In this document: positions 1 to 12,655 of the stretch, piece by piece
Position numbering within the stretch: the stretch's first letter is position 1
How the letters are laid out: every line of letters starts with the position of its first letter
DNA from: Planococcus citri
Taxonomy: Eukaryota; Arthropoda; Insecta; Hemiptera; Pseudococcidae
Length of the DNA stretch: 64,000 bases
Assembly: GCF_950023065.1 (NCBI RefSeq)
Contig: NC_088679.1
Location: forward strand, 47,306,001-47,370,000
Reading direction: 5' to 3'
Translations under genes and position numbers: made by a program
The notes under the pieces: model-generated
What the model was told of the DNA's origin: nothing
Database searches by the model: none
The model's input: only the letters and a program-made list of their open reading frames with translations

Positions 1-3000
1 GATGAGCTGAAAATTACGCTTTAACAGCGTTACAGAAGGCACATAGTTCGACGTGTTAATAAGAGCCATCGTTATGGATAAATTCAAGACTTGTCTGGGT
101 TCTATAAACTAATTATCTGCGGCCTTTATTAGTCAAGATCCGTTCTTACCTTTCTACAAAGCGGTATGCTTAAGTTCGTTTCCATTTCTTATAATTAGAA
201 TAGATACACATCCTGCGGATAAACTTTTTGCGACGTCGATCTACTGGCATAAAGCATCAAACCCCGACAACAAAAGATCATACAATCGATGCTATTTCAC
301 GGCGAAAATGAATTATATTGGAAGAATTCGCCGTCTTTTTTTGGGACGCCAACATAAGACGAACACCCAATACACTACACTTTCACTAATGCATTATATT
401 TGTGGCTTTAAAAAAAAAAAAACCGCAAAAAAAAAGTTACACTGTTGTCAATCTACCGTTTTATAAAAACGGCACACTGCGCGGCGATTTGTCTTTCGAT
501 ACACTGGCGCCTTACGTTTATCGTATAGTCAGTCGACTCCCGCATAGCATGGGTGTTTTTCCCTTGGCTCGATATCACGGGCCAGTGTTGCCAAGTGAAT
601 ATGTACACTATGCGTCTGTGTGCAAATATCTGTTTATTTTTTTGCTCTTTATTTCAAGATTTACATACAACCTCTGAATTTACAACATGTTTTGACTGTT
701 TGCATTTTTTTTCTCTTACACTTTATAATCGACCAATATTTTTTACATGCAGTTTTTTCACCGAAATAATTCGCCAGGTGCACAATGGTCGGCGATTCAT
801 ACGCCGAAACGATGCCTAGATCGGTGGAGGTGCTTTAACAGGTTTTTGTATCGCCCCAAAAAGTTAAACTGTTAGCGAAATGGGTTAACGTGGTATAATT
901 TTATACCGTCGGGTTATTGTAGAGTAAGGGAATTACCACCCAAAATTTAGCCAAAAAATCAGCTAGTTACACTTTCAATTTTTTCTCCTTTTTTTTTCAT
1001 TTTTAATTGATTGATGGTCCGAAACAAATGATATAGCCAGGAAAACAGTATAATCAAAAGATCCTACTTCATTTTTGATTCAAATGACATGGAGTAGATT
1101 TCATTGAGAATCTCGCTGTATTTACGGCGAACTGGTTATGCTAATTTATTAACATATTTTCAACGTATGTAACGTACGCGTAAAACCTGGAGGCAGGTAC
1201 CTCTTCCCACATCAACTTGAATGCTTGGATTTTTTAAAAGTTGATTTGCGTTAGTATTTTTCAAATTGGAATAAATCTTTTATCTTCTAATACATTTCAT
1301 ATACTCCGAGATTTCTCTGACGTCGAGTTTCTAATTTGCATTTTGGCAGATCAGATTGAATGTTTGCATGTAATTTTTCTAAATTCTGGGTGTGGAAATA
1401 TTTTTTCTAAGTAAATTAAAACGGAAATGATTCCAAAAATGATGGAACAAGAACAAGGTCAAAAGTACCAGTCTCTATTTTTCAAAATCTTATCCTTTTT
1501 TAATGGGTATAAAAAATCATTTTCTTTCTAAAAATTAAAAATATATCGTCATTTTTTTGAGCGGGGGGGGGGGAGAAGATGCGCTACGTTCGATTATCGT
1601 ATTGTCGATGAAAACCGTTTTCAATTAAAGAATAGAAAGGGTAAACGTGAAGTTAATTATCAATTACATTTTCAACATTAAATTAGGGCAAATTTAAACA
1701 TTGATTTTTTTTGTCCCTGCGAGCATAATATTTTCCATTATTCTGCTAATGAATGACACACATAATATATCTATACCCACATGTAGATTGGATATCTTGC
1801 GTGCAAATAAAAAAATTGCCCATAATTTTTGCCACATTTTCAATTGCTTTTCTAAATTTTAGCATTACAATTAGGTAATACTGGATATTTGCATAGTTAA
1901 GTTCAATTAGTTTATACGTACTATAATGTACGTATGTTATGTATACTCACACAAACATGAAAATACTTACTTTTACATTAACTTATTGTACTTACATTAA
2001 GTAAATAGAATTTAATCGAAATAAAAAACTTCATTAACCAATTAAATGAGCAACGTAGATATTGCAGCCTATTCCTATAAAAAAGATAATAGAACATGCA
2101 ATTTTTACTTGAGCACAATGAAGAACTTTATTTTGAAATTCATGGATGAAAGATAGAAAGAATTACCTACATATCCCTATAGGAATATATAGGCACTTAT
2201 ACCTACCCATATTTTATGGTATTTTCTTGGAAACGTCCAAAACCAAAACAGAAACTGAGTAGAATAGCGACTCAAAAATAAATTTTAAAATGACGATTCG
2301 CCATTATTGAAAGATAGCGCAATAATTTCTCAACAGAAAATATGAAATGGAAATTTAATACTGCTCATAAAAACGCAGACCGTAGAGAAATCCAATCATA
2401 AACCAATTTTCTACATGCACTTGATTTTTTGTTTACAAATGACTTTCCACGTTCAAAGTGCATAGCCTCTGGTAGGTATATCGTGCGTTTTCAAAGTAGA
2501 AAACAAAAGCGAAAGTACAAAAGAAAATCTGCTTACATAGTTTCGTTCCGTAGGTAGTTCTAATTAATTACTCGAAATGTTTATCCTTTGTACGGTTCAT
2601 TACAACAGGTGCAAAAACTATCAGCTATAACCACATCGTTTTACATATTAGAGTAAACTAAACTGGAAGCGGATTAATCCATCCGTTATCTTTTGCGTAA
2701 TTAATAACTTAAGAGACAAGTTGACGCTACTTGGTAATCCATTAGCGCAAGCTCATCTATGAATTGGTTTTATAACACCTTCGGAGACCTTTGTGCAACG
2801 CTGGAATATTATATTTTATTCCCCGAAGCCATTTGCATATAATATTTATCCGTTCGTACACGCGACCACATCCAATGTCAACTTATATGTAGGTACATAC
2901 AAGCGGACTTGGCGTCGTACCTTGGCATAGTCCCTGTTACCCATCATAGAAGGTTGACGTTGTTCTTGCATATTGCACTTATGGATTCAACTTCGGGCTC

Positions 3001-3945
3001 ACTGTACACTACACACATCCATGGCCATTCTGACGTGTTCTTTACACCTATTTTCTGGAGAACTGCACTGTTTGGATAATTTTGTAGGTAAGTTGATTTT
3101 AATAGCACCTCGTTAAACTGAAATTTAAAAGCCGAATAGTTCATTACCCACCTTTTTTACGACTTGATTACATTCTATCAGTGCTTCGAGCACTATGCGC
3201 TATTTTCATGATTTTTATTTTCCCTCGTCGAAATTAAATTATTATTCATGATAAATGCAGTTATTTAATAAATGATTGAATGATATTGCAATTAACGTTT
3301 TCTTCGAAAATTTACTAACTGCAAGTTCCCATCAGTATATTAGCTTAAAATAGTACCTATTGATGTTGTAAAAACAAAGGGTAAGTAGATATGGTACGTG
3401 TAAACAATGTAGGTACGGTGAAAGTATATACTAAAACTCATTTGTATGTTCGACGTGTTTATATTATAGGGAAACGAATTACCATTCCTTTTCAAATAAT
3501 CATACCATTTTATATCCTAGCTGTCTGTTTTTCAACCAATGTTCGAGGAGTGAGAGTAGTTAGTTAGGCTTACGTTGTGACCAATCAGGGAAATAGAATC
3601 AATCAATTAATTCATAGGTACCGTAACTAATTCCGATGAAAAAAATGCACCTAAAATTATTTCAATTTTATTAAATTTTTATACGATTTTATAAAAATTG
3701 ACGAAAAAAACAACCTGATAACTATAATTTTAATCACAATCACGTTTCGAGGTTCTATTTTGATAAGAGGAAAACAGTAAGTAAGTACCTACATATTTCT
3801 TTAGTGCTCAAATGTTTCAAAAAACTGTATCAAATTCCAAAAAATAGGTATGATTGGGCAACCACGACTCCGAAAATCTGCCATTTTTTCATTTGGTTAT
3901 GCATACATGCAATTCAAAATTATGCTTTGAGGCTCTCTTTTGATC
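1..3945. other. AT-rich noncoding DNA
   Basis: I see no supported gene here. A segment near 480-600 is richer in G+C than its surroundings and has short inverted words (ACACTGGCGCC near 501 and GGGCCAGTGT near 580), which could be a promoter or a decayed transposon, but nothing decides this. An 11-base G run lies near 1563. The first of three copies of a dispersed 36-bp word lies at 1119-1154. The remainder is A/T homopolymer-rich with scattered GTAGGTA words, as expected of intron or intergenic insect DNA. Confidence 0.6.
1119..1154 (+). repeat. Dispersed 36-bp motif, copy 1
   Basis: This segment contains the core TTTACGGCGAACTGGTTATG followed by an ATTTATTAACA tail. It matches copies at 18329-18364 and 48731-48766 in the same orientation, while the sequences on either side are not similar. 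It may be the conserved end of a transposon family or a short regulatory word; the sequence does not tell which. Confidence 0.65.
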
Positions 3946-4086
3946 CGAGGCACTATGGGCCAGGAGACCCCCAAAAACGGGCGTACATTCCTATGCAGAA
4001 GAGAACACACGATATATTGCCCGATTATATCAGTTCAGTTTTGAATTACGCCCGTTTTTGGGGGTCTCCTGGCCCATAGTGCGAGG
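3946..4086. mobile_element. Transib-type MITE (131 bp) with 5-bp TSD
   Basis: The element proper is 3951-4081. Its terminal inverted repeats are 35 bp and identical (3951-3985 and 4047-4081), beginning CACTATGGGCC and ending GGCCCATAGTG, around a 61-bp spacer. It is flanked by the identical pentamer CGAGG at 3946-3950 and 4082-4086. A CACWATG terminus with a GC-rich 5-bp target duplication is the signature of the Transib superfamily, whose transposase is related to RAG1. The element has no coding capacity and would have needed a transposase in trans. Perfect arms suggest a recent insertion. The superfamily is inferred from the ends only. Confidence 0.85.
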
Positions 4087-7000
4087 TAGGAAGAAAATAA
4101 AGTGTATTATAGGTACTTTTAAAGGATAGGTACATTCTTCGAAATCAATTCTTTGAAATTTCAAAAAGTGCTAAAGCAGCAGCTGCAGCCGCAAAAAAAA
4201 AATCAATTTCACCTGATATATTCCAACCATCCAACGGGTTTTGAGGTGCCCAATTTCCTGATCTGTGAAAAAGTGTAGGTTTTTATAATTAAAACACCCA
4301 TTTTTTCAAGCAGACATGTACCTACTTAATATCATAAAATCTCCAAAAGTGGAAATAAAAAGCATGATGGGTCTCAAGAAAAAAAAAAGAAAAATATAAT
4401 TCAAAAGTTTACAAACTACTGCCAATAGGTCTAACATCATTCATCTTTACCACCTTTGACCTTTCAACGACAAAATGGTTGAAATTTGCAAGATTTATCT
4501 TTTTGAATAATGAACTAAAAAAGAAGGGAGATGTTAATATATTTTGTACATGTATCTTAAAGTCGATGATTTTTTTTGTATAGTGTAAAGTAAAAAAGAA
4601 TTTAAAGCCTTTTCATTTTTATATTTTTAGCGATTTTTTGAATATTTAAATTTGGCTTACGGTATCTATTTTTATTTTTTTAATGAAACTATTAAAATTG
4701 AAGCAGGTTGAAATTTAGGTCTACCTTATACATTTTCGATCTCTCGAATAGATTGATGATGGTTTTGCACCATTCTGAAGCTTCTGGTGGGTTTTTGGGT
4801 TTTCATGTTTTGAGAAATTTGTCACGAAAAGAGCCACGTATTACTTATAAATAAACTTCTACGCTTATAAATTCAGAATTACCGTTTTTGTGATTGCTGA
4901 TCGTTTTAATTAGAAATTTTCAATCGACTTCGTCCGGTTCCAATTTGTAATTCTTTCCCCCAGAGATTATGTATTTTGAAAAAAATGTTCAACTCCTTAT
5001 TTTTTTGAAACTATCAACACGTAAAACCAAAATTAGGTTTTTATCTACTTTTTGACTTGACGAATCAACGCGAGTTGATTTCAAGTTGTTTTGGATTTGG
5101 AAACTAGCTGATTTTTGAATCGAATACTTAATCGCTAGAAAAAATTTTGTATTTGAATCAACAGGAACTGATTTCGAAAAGTGCCTAAATCGATCAAGAA
5201 GCTTGCAAAGACGATAATATACCCGAGTTCATAGGCGTTTAATTTCATTTTATCTCATTTTTTATGACAATTTATTGAATAAGTACTGAAAAATTCAAAT
5301 ATCCGCTGGAGGCTTCTCAATGACGTGATATTCTTTACTCGCATCAATTCAAGAGGTCAATAAAGGGACACATACCAAATTTCAGGTAAGTAGTTACCTC
5401 AGTTTATTCCTTTTTTTTCATTATAAACGAACCTTAGAATTTTCAAAATTAAAAATCGAAAAATTATATTCAGGTTTGTTTGGATAGGTACGTATTACCT
5501 GTATTTTTTCGAATTTTCTTTACTTCGCCCAAAAATTTAAGATTAGAAAAACATCCAGTATGCATAGATTTAATATGTAATCATGAAGCTTGATAATATA
5601 GCGAACCATTATTTTTTTCAGCAAAAAGGAAATTGATAAGCGTCTGATGATTCATTCAAACGCTCCGTGTAAATTTCAAACTGCGGCGTCCAACCATAGT
5701 AGGTAATTCCAAACTAACTTACACTGAATTATGAAAAATATTCAGATGAATTCGAACTATAATGACTTTGAAATGGTATTTACGTAATGATTCAATATAG
5801 TCATTAGGTAATTGAACTGGAGAAGTAAGTTTCGTTTCACCTATTCACACAGATGTAGCCTACATAACGTATGTAGGTACCAAAAAATATTCGATTATTT
5901 TCCCCTGCAAATATACCTAATAGGTATCATGTTTATTATTCATGTGATTTCTTTCGTTTAAAACACATGAAATATACAAACAAATTGAAAAAAAAAATGG
6001 TTCATCGCATGATCTTATTTTTTCATGACAAAAAAAAATCGTTAAAACGCGTAGGTAACGTATATTTTTTTATTATAAAAAAAATATTGACACCAGCCCA
6101 TCGTAAAAAAAAAGAGAGAAATAAATGTAGAAAAAAAATATCAGGCGTATAAATTTATCTATTGGAAAACAATCAACAACGCTAGCTCAATTATGTCAGA
6201 TGGTTTTTAAACTTCGACGTTATACGGAGTATCAATAGCTAACTTGGTTTTTGTTCTATTTCATCATAAAAGTAATTATGTGCCTTTATAATGTACGAGT
6301 ATATATAATACCAACGACATTCACGTGTAAGTCACGTCACTGTAAATTTTAATTATACAATTTCGCTTAGGTTGGCAAACACCAGCCGATATGATGAAAT
6401 GTCTCGCATTATAATAGTTTTTACGAATGGAAAAATTCACCCACGACGCGACGCGACGTAAACAATAATATTGGGAGCTGGAAAATTTTCAGCGAGTGGT
6501 AAGTTGCAGTCCTATCGGCGACAATTTGATCCCTAAAATAGTTTCAAGACGCCAAGTTGGTCTTATAATGTGCAGTATTTTTATTTCTCCACGAGTCAGA
6601 TACGAGTTTTTGTGGCCTACCGATAACAAGATTTCTTCGATACATGCATTTTTGGTAAATAAGCTTTTTTTTTCTAGGTAGCTCACGTAAGTATGTCGTC
6701 GAAAATCAATTAAATATCAAAATTAGGCTACAGCTTTTACATCGCTGCAGTAGAAAAAAATAATTCTAAATAAATTATTACCAACGAGGGGCGGAGACAA
6801 TGTATTTCTACGTGGTATTCTTCCCTTCGGCAGAAAAAATTAATTTCTTCAACTTGTCATTTATTATAAGTCCTTCTCACGCAATACGAACAGCTGCGTG
6901 AAATCATTATACGTAGAAATACCTATCTATGCCCTTATTTTGATACGACGACGATGACGATTAAATGAAGTGAAAAAAAAAGTATGAATAGAGAATACAA

Positions 7001-10000
7001 TAATGATAAAAAAAAAGTAGGTAGGTAAGAATATTCGCGAATGACGGTATAACTTTATCTGTCAATTGCATGATATGATGAGAATTTCAATGTGCCGAGA
7101 AGGAAAAACCTCTCAAGCATATAATGTACACAGTGTCCTGGAGGAAATGTTGCATTTTATAGACTTCAGTTTCGTTTCACCTTTAAACATAAAATCATGA
7201 AAAGACTTGGAGTATTAATTTCATATTTAGTTAAATAAATCGTTTACCTACTCGATTTTTAAAACGTTTCGACCCTCGACTTTTTTATTCAGTTGGTAGA
7301 ATGATCACTAAACACTCAATGACAATTTCAGACAAAACTCACTACTTATCTACCTAAGATTTCTTCTCTACAAATATCTGTCATTGTTACGGAGGAGTGC
7401 TAGGTTAAAAATATAATCAGAACCAAAACCAAAAATCCCCTAAACGATCATGACTTCTCCTTACAGCTCGGTGATTAGGCAAATAGATTTACATAGATTC
7501 AGTAAATGTTGCATAGTTTTTGGCTGAAAGGTGTAACTTCTGTAGTCCGAAACTCACGAGGAAAAGCTCGGAAAATAGGATGCTGTTTGTTCGTACATTT
7601 CATTAAAATAGTAGGTAGATCAATTTTTTTCCTAATAGAAAGAGTTTGAGATACTCCAGTGGTTTTGAATCTTATTAAAATTTCAAAGACGTCATTTTGT
7701 AAAACTTGTTTATTCCTTCAAATATGAATAACATGATAAAAAAGCAACTACCTACCTAGATTTTTTTACTTTGGAATTTTCCTTCGTAACGCTTAAATAA
7801 TTTAATTTGTTGGCCATTCAGTGGTCAGTTTATACCATGCTGTGAAGACTTCGACTACTCAAGAAAACCATGTAATTGAGTTCGTGCATTCGCACTAGAA
7901 GGATTAATCGGATCGGTGAAAAATAAACAGGAAAAAAGTTTATTTGTAAAATTGGATAGACAGACGGCTAATTAGTTATCGGGGTAAGTAAGAACGTAAG
8001 TCAGTAAATAAATGAGTATTGTATGTATCAGCAGTTTATGAACTATAGGTAGGTACATTATAATAGGTATATTAAAAATAATCTGATTCGAGCATTAAAA
8101 ACGACGAAATATCAACTTCCTTTCGCTTCATCGTACCTACCATATTTCTCTCGCTTTTTTGTTGCTTTACTGTGGCAAAATTTAATCAATTGCCACGTGC
8201 GGAAACGGAACCTAAGGTTAACAAGTCAGCTTGATGATTCACGAGTAAATCAATACCTAAACAAACCGAGTTGGAAAACTACCCAGAAATTATGATTTAG
8301 TCAAATAATTACATAGATAGGTATCAAGAAAAACCGATGAGTAGGTATCATTTGTAAGCGAACCACAAAGAGGTTATTTTTTTATGAAAATGAAAAAAAA
8401 AGAAAGAATGAAGATCAAAATGAATAATAAATCTTGAGCTAAATTATCTTGTACATAATTTTATTGTGTAAACGTGTCACACTCATATATCGCAATAAGT
8501 CTGCTATACCTGCTCACATGATAACGTTCTGCATTGCTTTTTTTTTTTTTTAGGACAACTACAAGAATTTTCACCACACAAAATCGAAAATCATTTCAAA
8601 ATATACCAAGTTTTGGCTTGTTTCACGTGTAAATACCATTTGTTGAACTTTTTGACCAATCAATATATTTCGTTAGAAATAGAAAACACAAGTTACAAAC
8701 AAAGTTTGGAATCAGCTCATATACTAGTTTGGTAGCTTTTTACAAATAGGTAGGTACGTCAATAATTTTATATGGTGAGAAAATTTCAAAATCTTAATCC
8801 GTGTTTCTTTTATATCGCTGTAAAGAAAAATTATCTGAAACATGGGCCAAGTTTTATATACCTAGGTAGTTGTATCGTAAGCAGACCATCGTTTCTATAT
8901 TTCCCTATGCATATTTTAATAGACCAAACTCCGTTCAACAACTTAGAACTCTAACTGGAAGTATTGATCAAATATCATATAAATATGGGTAAATATTAGG
9001 GTGTCTTATAGTCGTAGAAAGATGAAACAAAATCGTGTTCAAAGCGTTGGGGCCCGGAATTTTCCTTTATGCCCCATCTTCCACTCTATCGTACTTTTTT
9101 CCTCAAAAAACCTCCACATTAGGCATGTTTCGGCTTAGACAGTCGATTAATATGGGATTTATTATCTCTCAATTCATGGGTGTGGATGGACCATTAGTCA
9201 TTTTTGTGGAAGAAAATAATTATTCACCGACTACAACACTCACGGAAAAGAATTTCAATTTAATCGTAGTTCACATGGGAAAAGACAATTTACACTAACA
9301 AGTAAGGTGGCCAAAAATTTTTGAGACTCTAGCACTTTTTATGTGGATAATGTCTCGGTAAAGTTGATCAGGAATGAAGCATGATACCTGAAAATATTTT
9401 TTCAAAATTTGATCATTTTTAAATTAAAAACCTCGACAAATTTTCTTCTCGATACAAAATTATTATTAGTAATGTTTTTTGAGGGAAAAAATTCAACCTT
9501 TCTAATGGTAATCCTCTCCCTCCACTGCCAAAAATAACTACAGACCGAGTGTCCATGTAACTATCTATTTAAATCGAAAGATTCATAGTTTAGTTTTCAC
9601 TTTTTCAGACGGTATTCGAACTGTTGAATAAACATATTTGCAGGTGATAAGCTTTATGTCAAAGGAAACAAAAGGTAATGGTTATTGCGTTTATGCATAC
9701 GAAATAAAGAGGTAGGCAACCAAGCACGTTATCACGCAAGATCGTCAATAACGTTAAACAACCATCGTTTTCATTTCATAAAATGCGTGGAAAAAATGTA
9801 ACCAACATTAAAAATATATTTTATAAAGTTTTAAAGCAAAATTAATAGGTACGTTTTCCAAAAAATTTGGTACTTATAGTCGCTTTCCATTTACCTAGTT
9901 GAATGCCAGAATTCAGATTAGTAAAGCTATCAAGTAAAAATTCATATCATAAGGTGTTTTGTAATTATTCCGTTTAAGGATTTCCACAGAGCTGGATTCG

Positions 10001-12424
10001 TTTAAGGAAAAAATTTCAATATTTCAATTTTGCGCGCATTTGCAAAGCTAAAATTTCATTTTGCTTTAATTTTCAAACAATTGGTAAGATAAAACAGGAT
10101 GGTGTAAAGGAGGAAAAAACTTGGCTGACATTCAAAACCGCAACTTCAGCAAATGTTAAAAACTTTTGAAAGCAAATAAGTTATTGAAAGGAAAGTAGGT
10201 GAAGTAGAAATTGTGTACCTACTACCTACGGTGTGAACTCTTTAGCTTTTATCCCATTAAATACTTCATATACGTTCTTTTGTATATGAACATTTTCGAT
10301 TATCCTTAACCTTCACACTCACGACGTCATAATTTGCTCGAGTTTTTTTTTTTCAAAATTATCAATTGTTATCGGTTAAATTTAAACGGCATGCTTGACA
10401 AATTTTTACAATTGTAATTAAAGTATAAAAAAAACACAAGGTCGTCTATGCGAGAAAATAATATGCTCTAAGCAGATAAGTATTGCACGTTCAATGCGTG
10501 GATTCCAGAAAACGATTAAGGAGTTTTAAACCACTTCATATCTGTGTTAAAAAAGCTTCACACAGAAACTAATTTTCCATTTTGTCTCTTTTCCTATACA
10601 TTGATGGGTCTGCCTATTTTTTTTCACAATCTAGATAACCCAGTTATGCTCGACAAACGTAAAAATTCTTTGAAATAAAAAAATAGCTAGATAAGCAATG
10701 TATAAAATCTTTTATAATCAGCACAAAAAAAACAAGTTCAGCATTTTATTATTTGAGCCGGAGTAATGCGAAAGAAATCTTTTTCAAGTGAAAGTTTATT
10801 GACCTATATGAAATTTCCGATCGAAGACGCTATTCGATTATTTAAAAGCGCCGATTACCTACATATATACAAAACCGTGTTTCATATTTCCCAAATTTGA
10901 GAACTTTCAAAATTTAATACAGGTTCAATTTATCGGCGAGATTCGCAAAAATTCTAGTCTCAAGCTAGACACTCGCAAAACACAAAAGTATCCAACAAGC
11001 ATTATACCTATGTACATACGAAATGTAAAGTAAAAAGGAGGTCATTATATTCGGGTTACAATCAATAAGCAGGGTAAAATCAACCACGTGGCTCTAATAC
11101 TTGTCTGAGCAACTTTACTAACGATATCTGTAGCCGGATAACCTTACTAATAAAACACTCCCGTTTGTTATTTTCGACCGGAGATTTCTTTTTCAGTATT
11201 TACAAAATTGACGTAAACCATGTCAGTAGGTTTAATTTTCTTTACGAAAAAATGACGACCATTCTTCCAAAATTCTAAAAGAACTAGCTCGCAAAAACTA
11301 GCCAAAAATTATTTCAAATCAACATGTGACCTACATCGAGAAATATTTTGAGAACATTTTGCCAGAAGCGTAGAAATGTGATGACGGGCCAAAGCTTCAT
11401 TCAAAGTTTTAAAGATTATAAAGCTGGTGTTTTGAAACAGACCTCGATATAATATAAGGATTGCGTTACAGCATGAATTTGTGGTTTTCCATTGGTTAAA
11501 AGATACTGTTAGGTATCTTTAAGCAATCTAGTATAATTCTTAATGTCTATTTTAAAATTCCTGCAAAGCAGGAAAAAAACTAACAGATTGCAATGGTGAA
11601 ATTAATTATGATTAGGCGAGAAAAATAAAACTCTTTTCAGAAGGCAAATTCAAATAGGTGACTGCGCCTATCTTATTTTAAAAGCACAATTTCATTAAAA
11701 TATGTACCTGTTTATTTGTAATAAGTAGGTACTAATTTCATGCAGAAAATTGAAAAATTTTTAATGTCTGTCAGATTACCTACATATCAAACACATTCTC
11801 ATTTTTATTTCAAAAATCAATTGATACAAAAAGCAAATTAGCTTTCAAGGGATTTCTAAAGGGTTTCAAAAGCTATCCTTGGTGGACCCAATCTTTAGCC
11901 CACATTTTTGCTAGTCATAAAAGATGCACTTACTTAATCCAAAAAGTTCACTTTTTGTTCCGCTCTAATGGAATGCTTTTGAGTGAATGAGACTGAAAAA
12001 TGGCAGGGGAAATAGAAGTCTAAAAAAACTCACATGATTTTTACCCCACGGTAATTAAACATTATAAATTATAATTTTTAAGATCTACGTTTTTCAAACT
12101 TAATTTTAAAAAAACAATGAGCTAAGAATCAAACTTTGTTTTGAGTCATTAATAGTCATTTTTTCTGGCATGTTACAGAACAGATTTTTTTTTTTGAAAA
12201 ATTAGGCCACCAAAAATAATATTTTCTTTACCGCTTTCAAATAAAGGCTTCAGAACAGGATTCTAGTGGTTAAAATGTGACCTGAAATGATATTTTTGGG
12301 ATAATAATTGACCACTAATTATTTTTTAAATATATTTTTACAATTTTTGGGATACTTTGGAAAAATTCATACCCTCGCTAGACCCTTAATTTTTTTTTAT
12401 TAAACTGCTGATATTTTTTTGTGA
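4087..12424. other. AT-rich noncoding DNA
   Basis: About 8.3 kb without a supported gene. Reading frames are short and rich in Lys, Asn, Phe and Ile, as chance frames in AT-rich DNA are. GTAGGTA/TACCTAC words recur throughout. A GTAAGT donor-like site follows a CpG-rich stretch (6440-6505, with CGACGCGACGCGACG), which could be a noncoding first exon, but this is not supported enough to call. A TACACAGTGTCC word near 7127 resembles a transposon end without a visible partner. Confidence 0.55.
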
Positions 12425-12655
12425 GGGGTGAGAACGAGCGAAATCGATTACAGAACGGGTGAGAGGATACTCTGTGAGTATTTATTACACAATGATCTTT
12501 CTCAAATCCCGAATTCCATTCTCAATATGCAATACGATGCATGGACATTAAGCAAAGAGACGAAGAGGAGGAGTTTCAACAAAACCCACGTAATGCGGGA
12601 ATATCGATATGAAGTACATATTAACCCCATACATTCTCCGTGGTATCTTGGTTAA
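12425..12655 (+). CDS. Candidate terminal exon, unknown protein
   Basis: A frame of about 75 codons is open from just after a T-rich tract ending in GTGAG to a TAA at 12653-12655. AATAAA words follow at once (from 12652 and again near 12693), as at a polyadenylation site. The frame is rich in Arg, Glu, Thr and His (for example SEIDYRTGER and SFNKTHVMREYR), unlike the Lys/Asn/Phe-rich chance frames nearby. The upstream boundary is weak: TGAG is an unusual acceptor and there is an in-frame TGA immediately before it. I do not recognise the protein. It could be the last exon of a plus-strand gene, a pseudogene fragment, or chance. Confidence 0.25.
   Translation, partial: GVRTSEIDYRTGERILCEYLLHNDLSQIPNSILNMQYDAWTLSKETKRRSFNKTHVMREYRYEVHINPIHSPWYLG

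Noticed and set aside
402..819. Overlapping frames of 91 and 88 codons on the plus strand
   Set aside because: The first starts in an A run coding poly-Lys and ends in a Phe/Leu-rich tail; there is no splice or domain support.
3804..4079. 91-codon frame on the plus strand
   Set aside because: It runs through the Transib-like palindrome and is explained by it.
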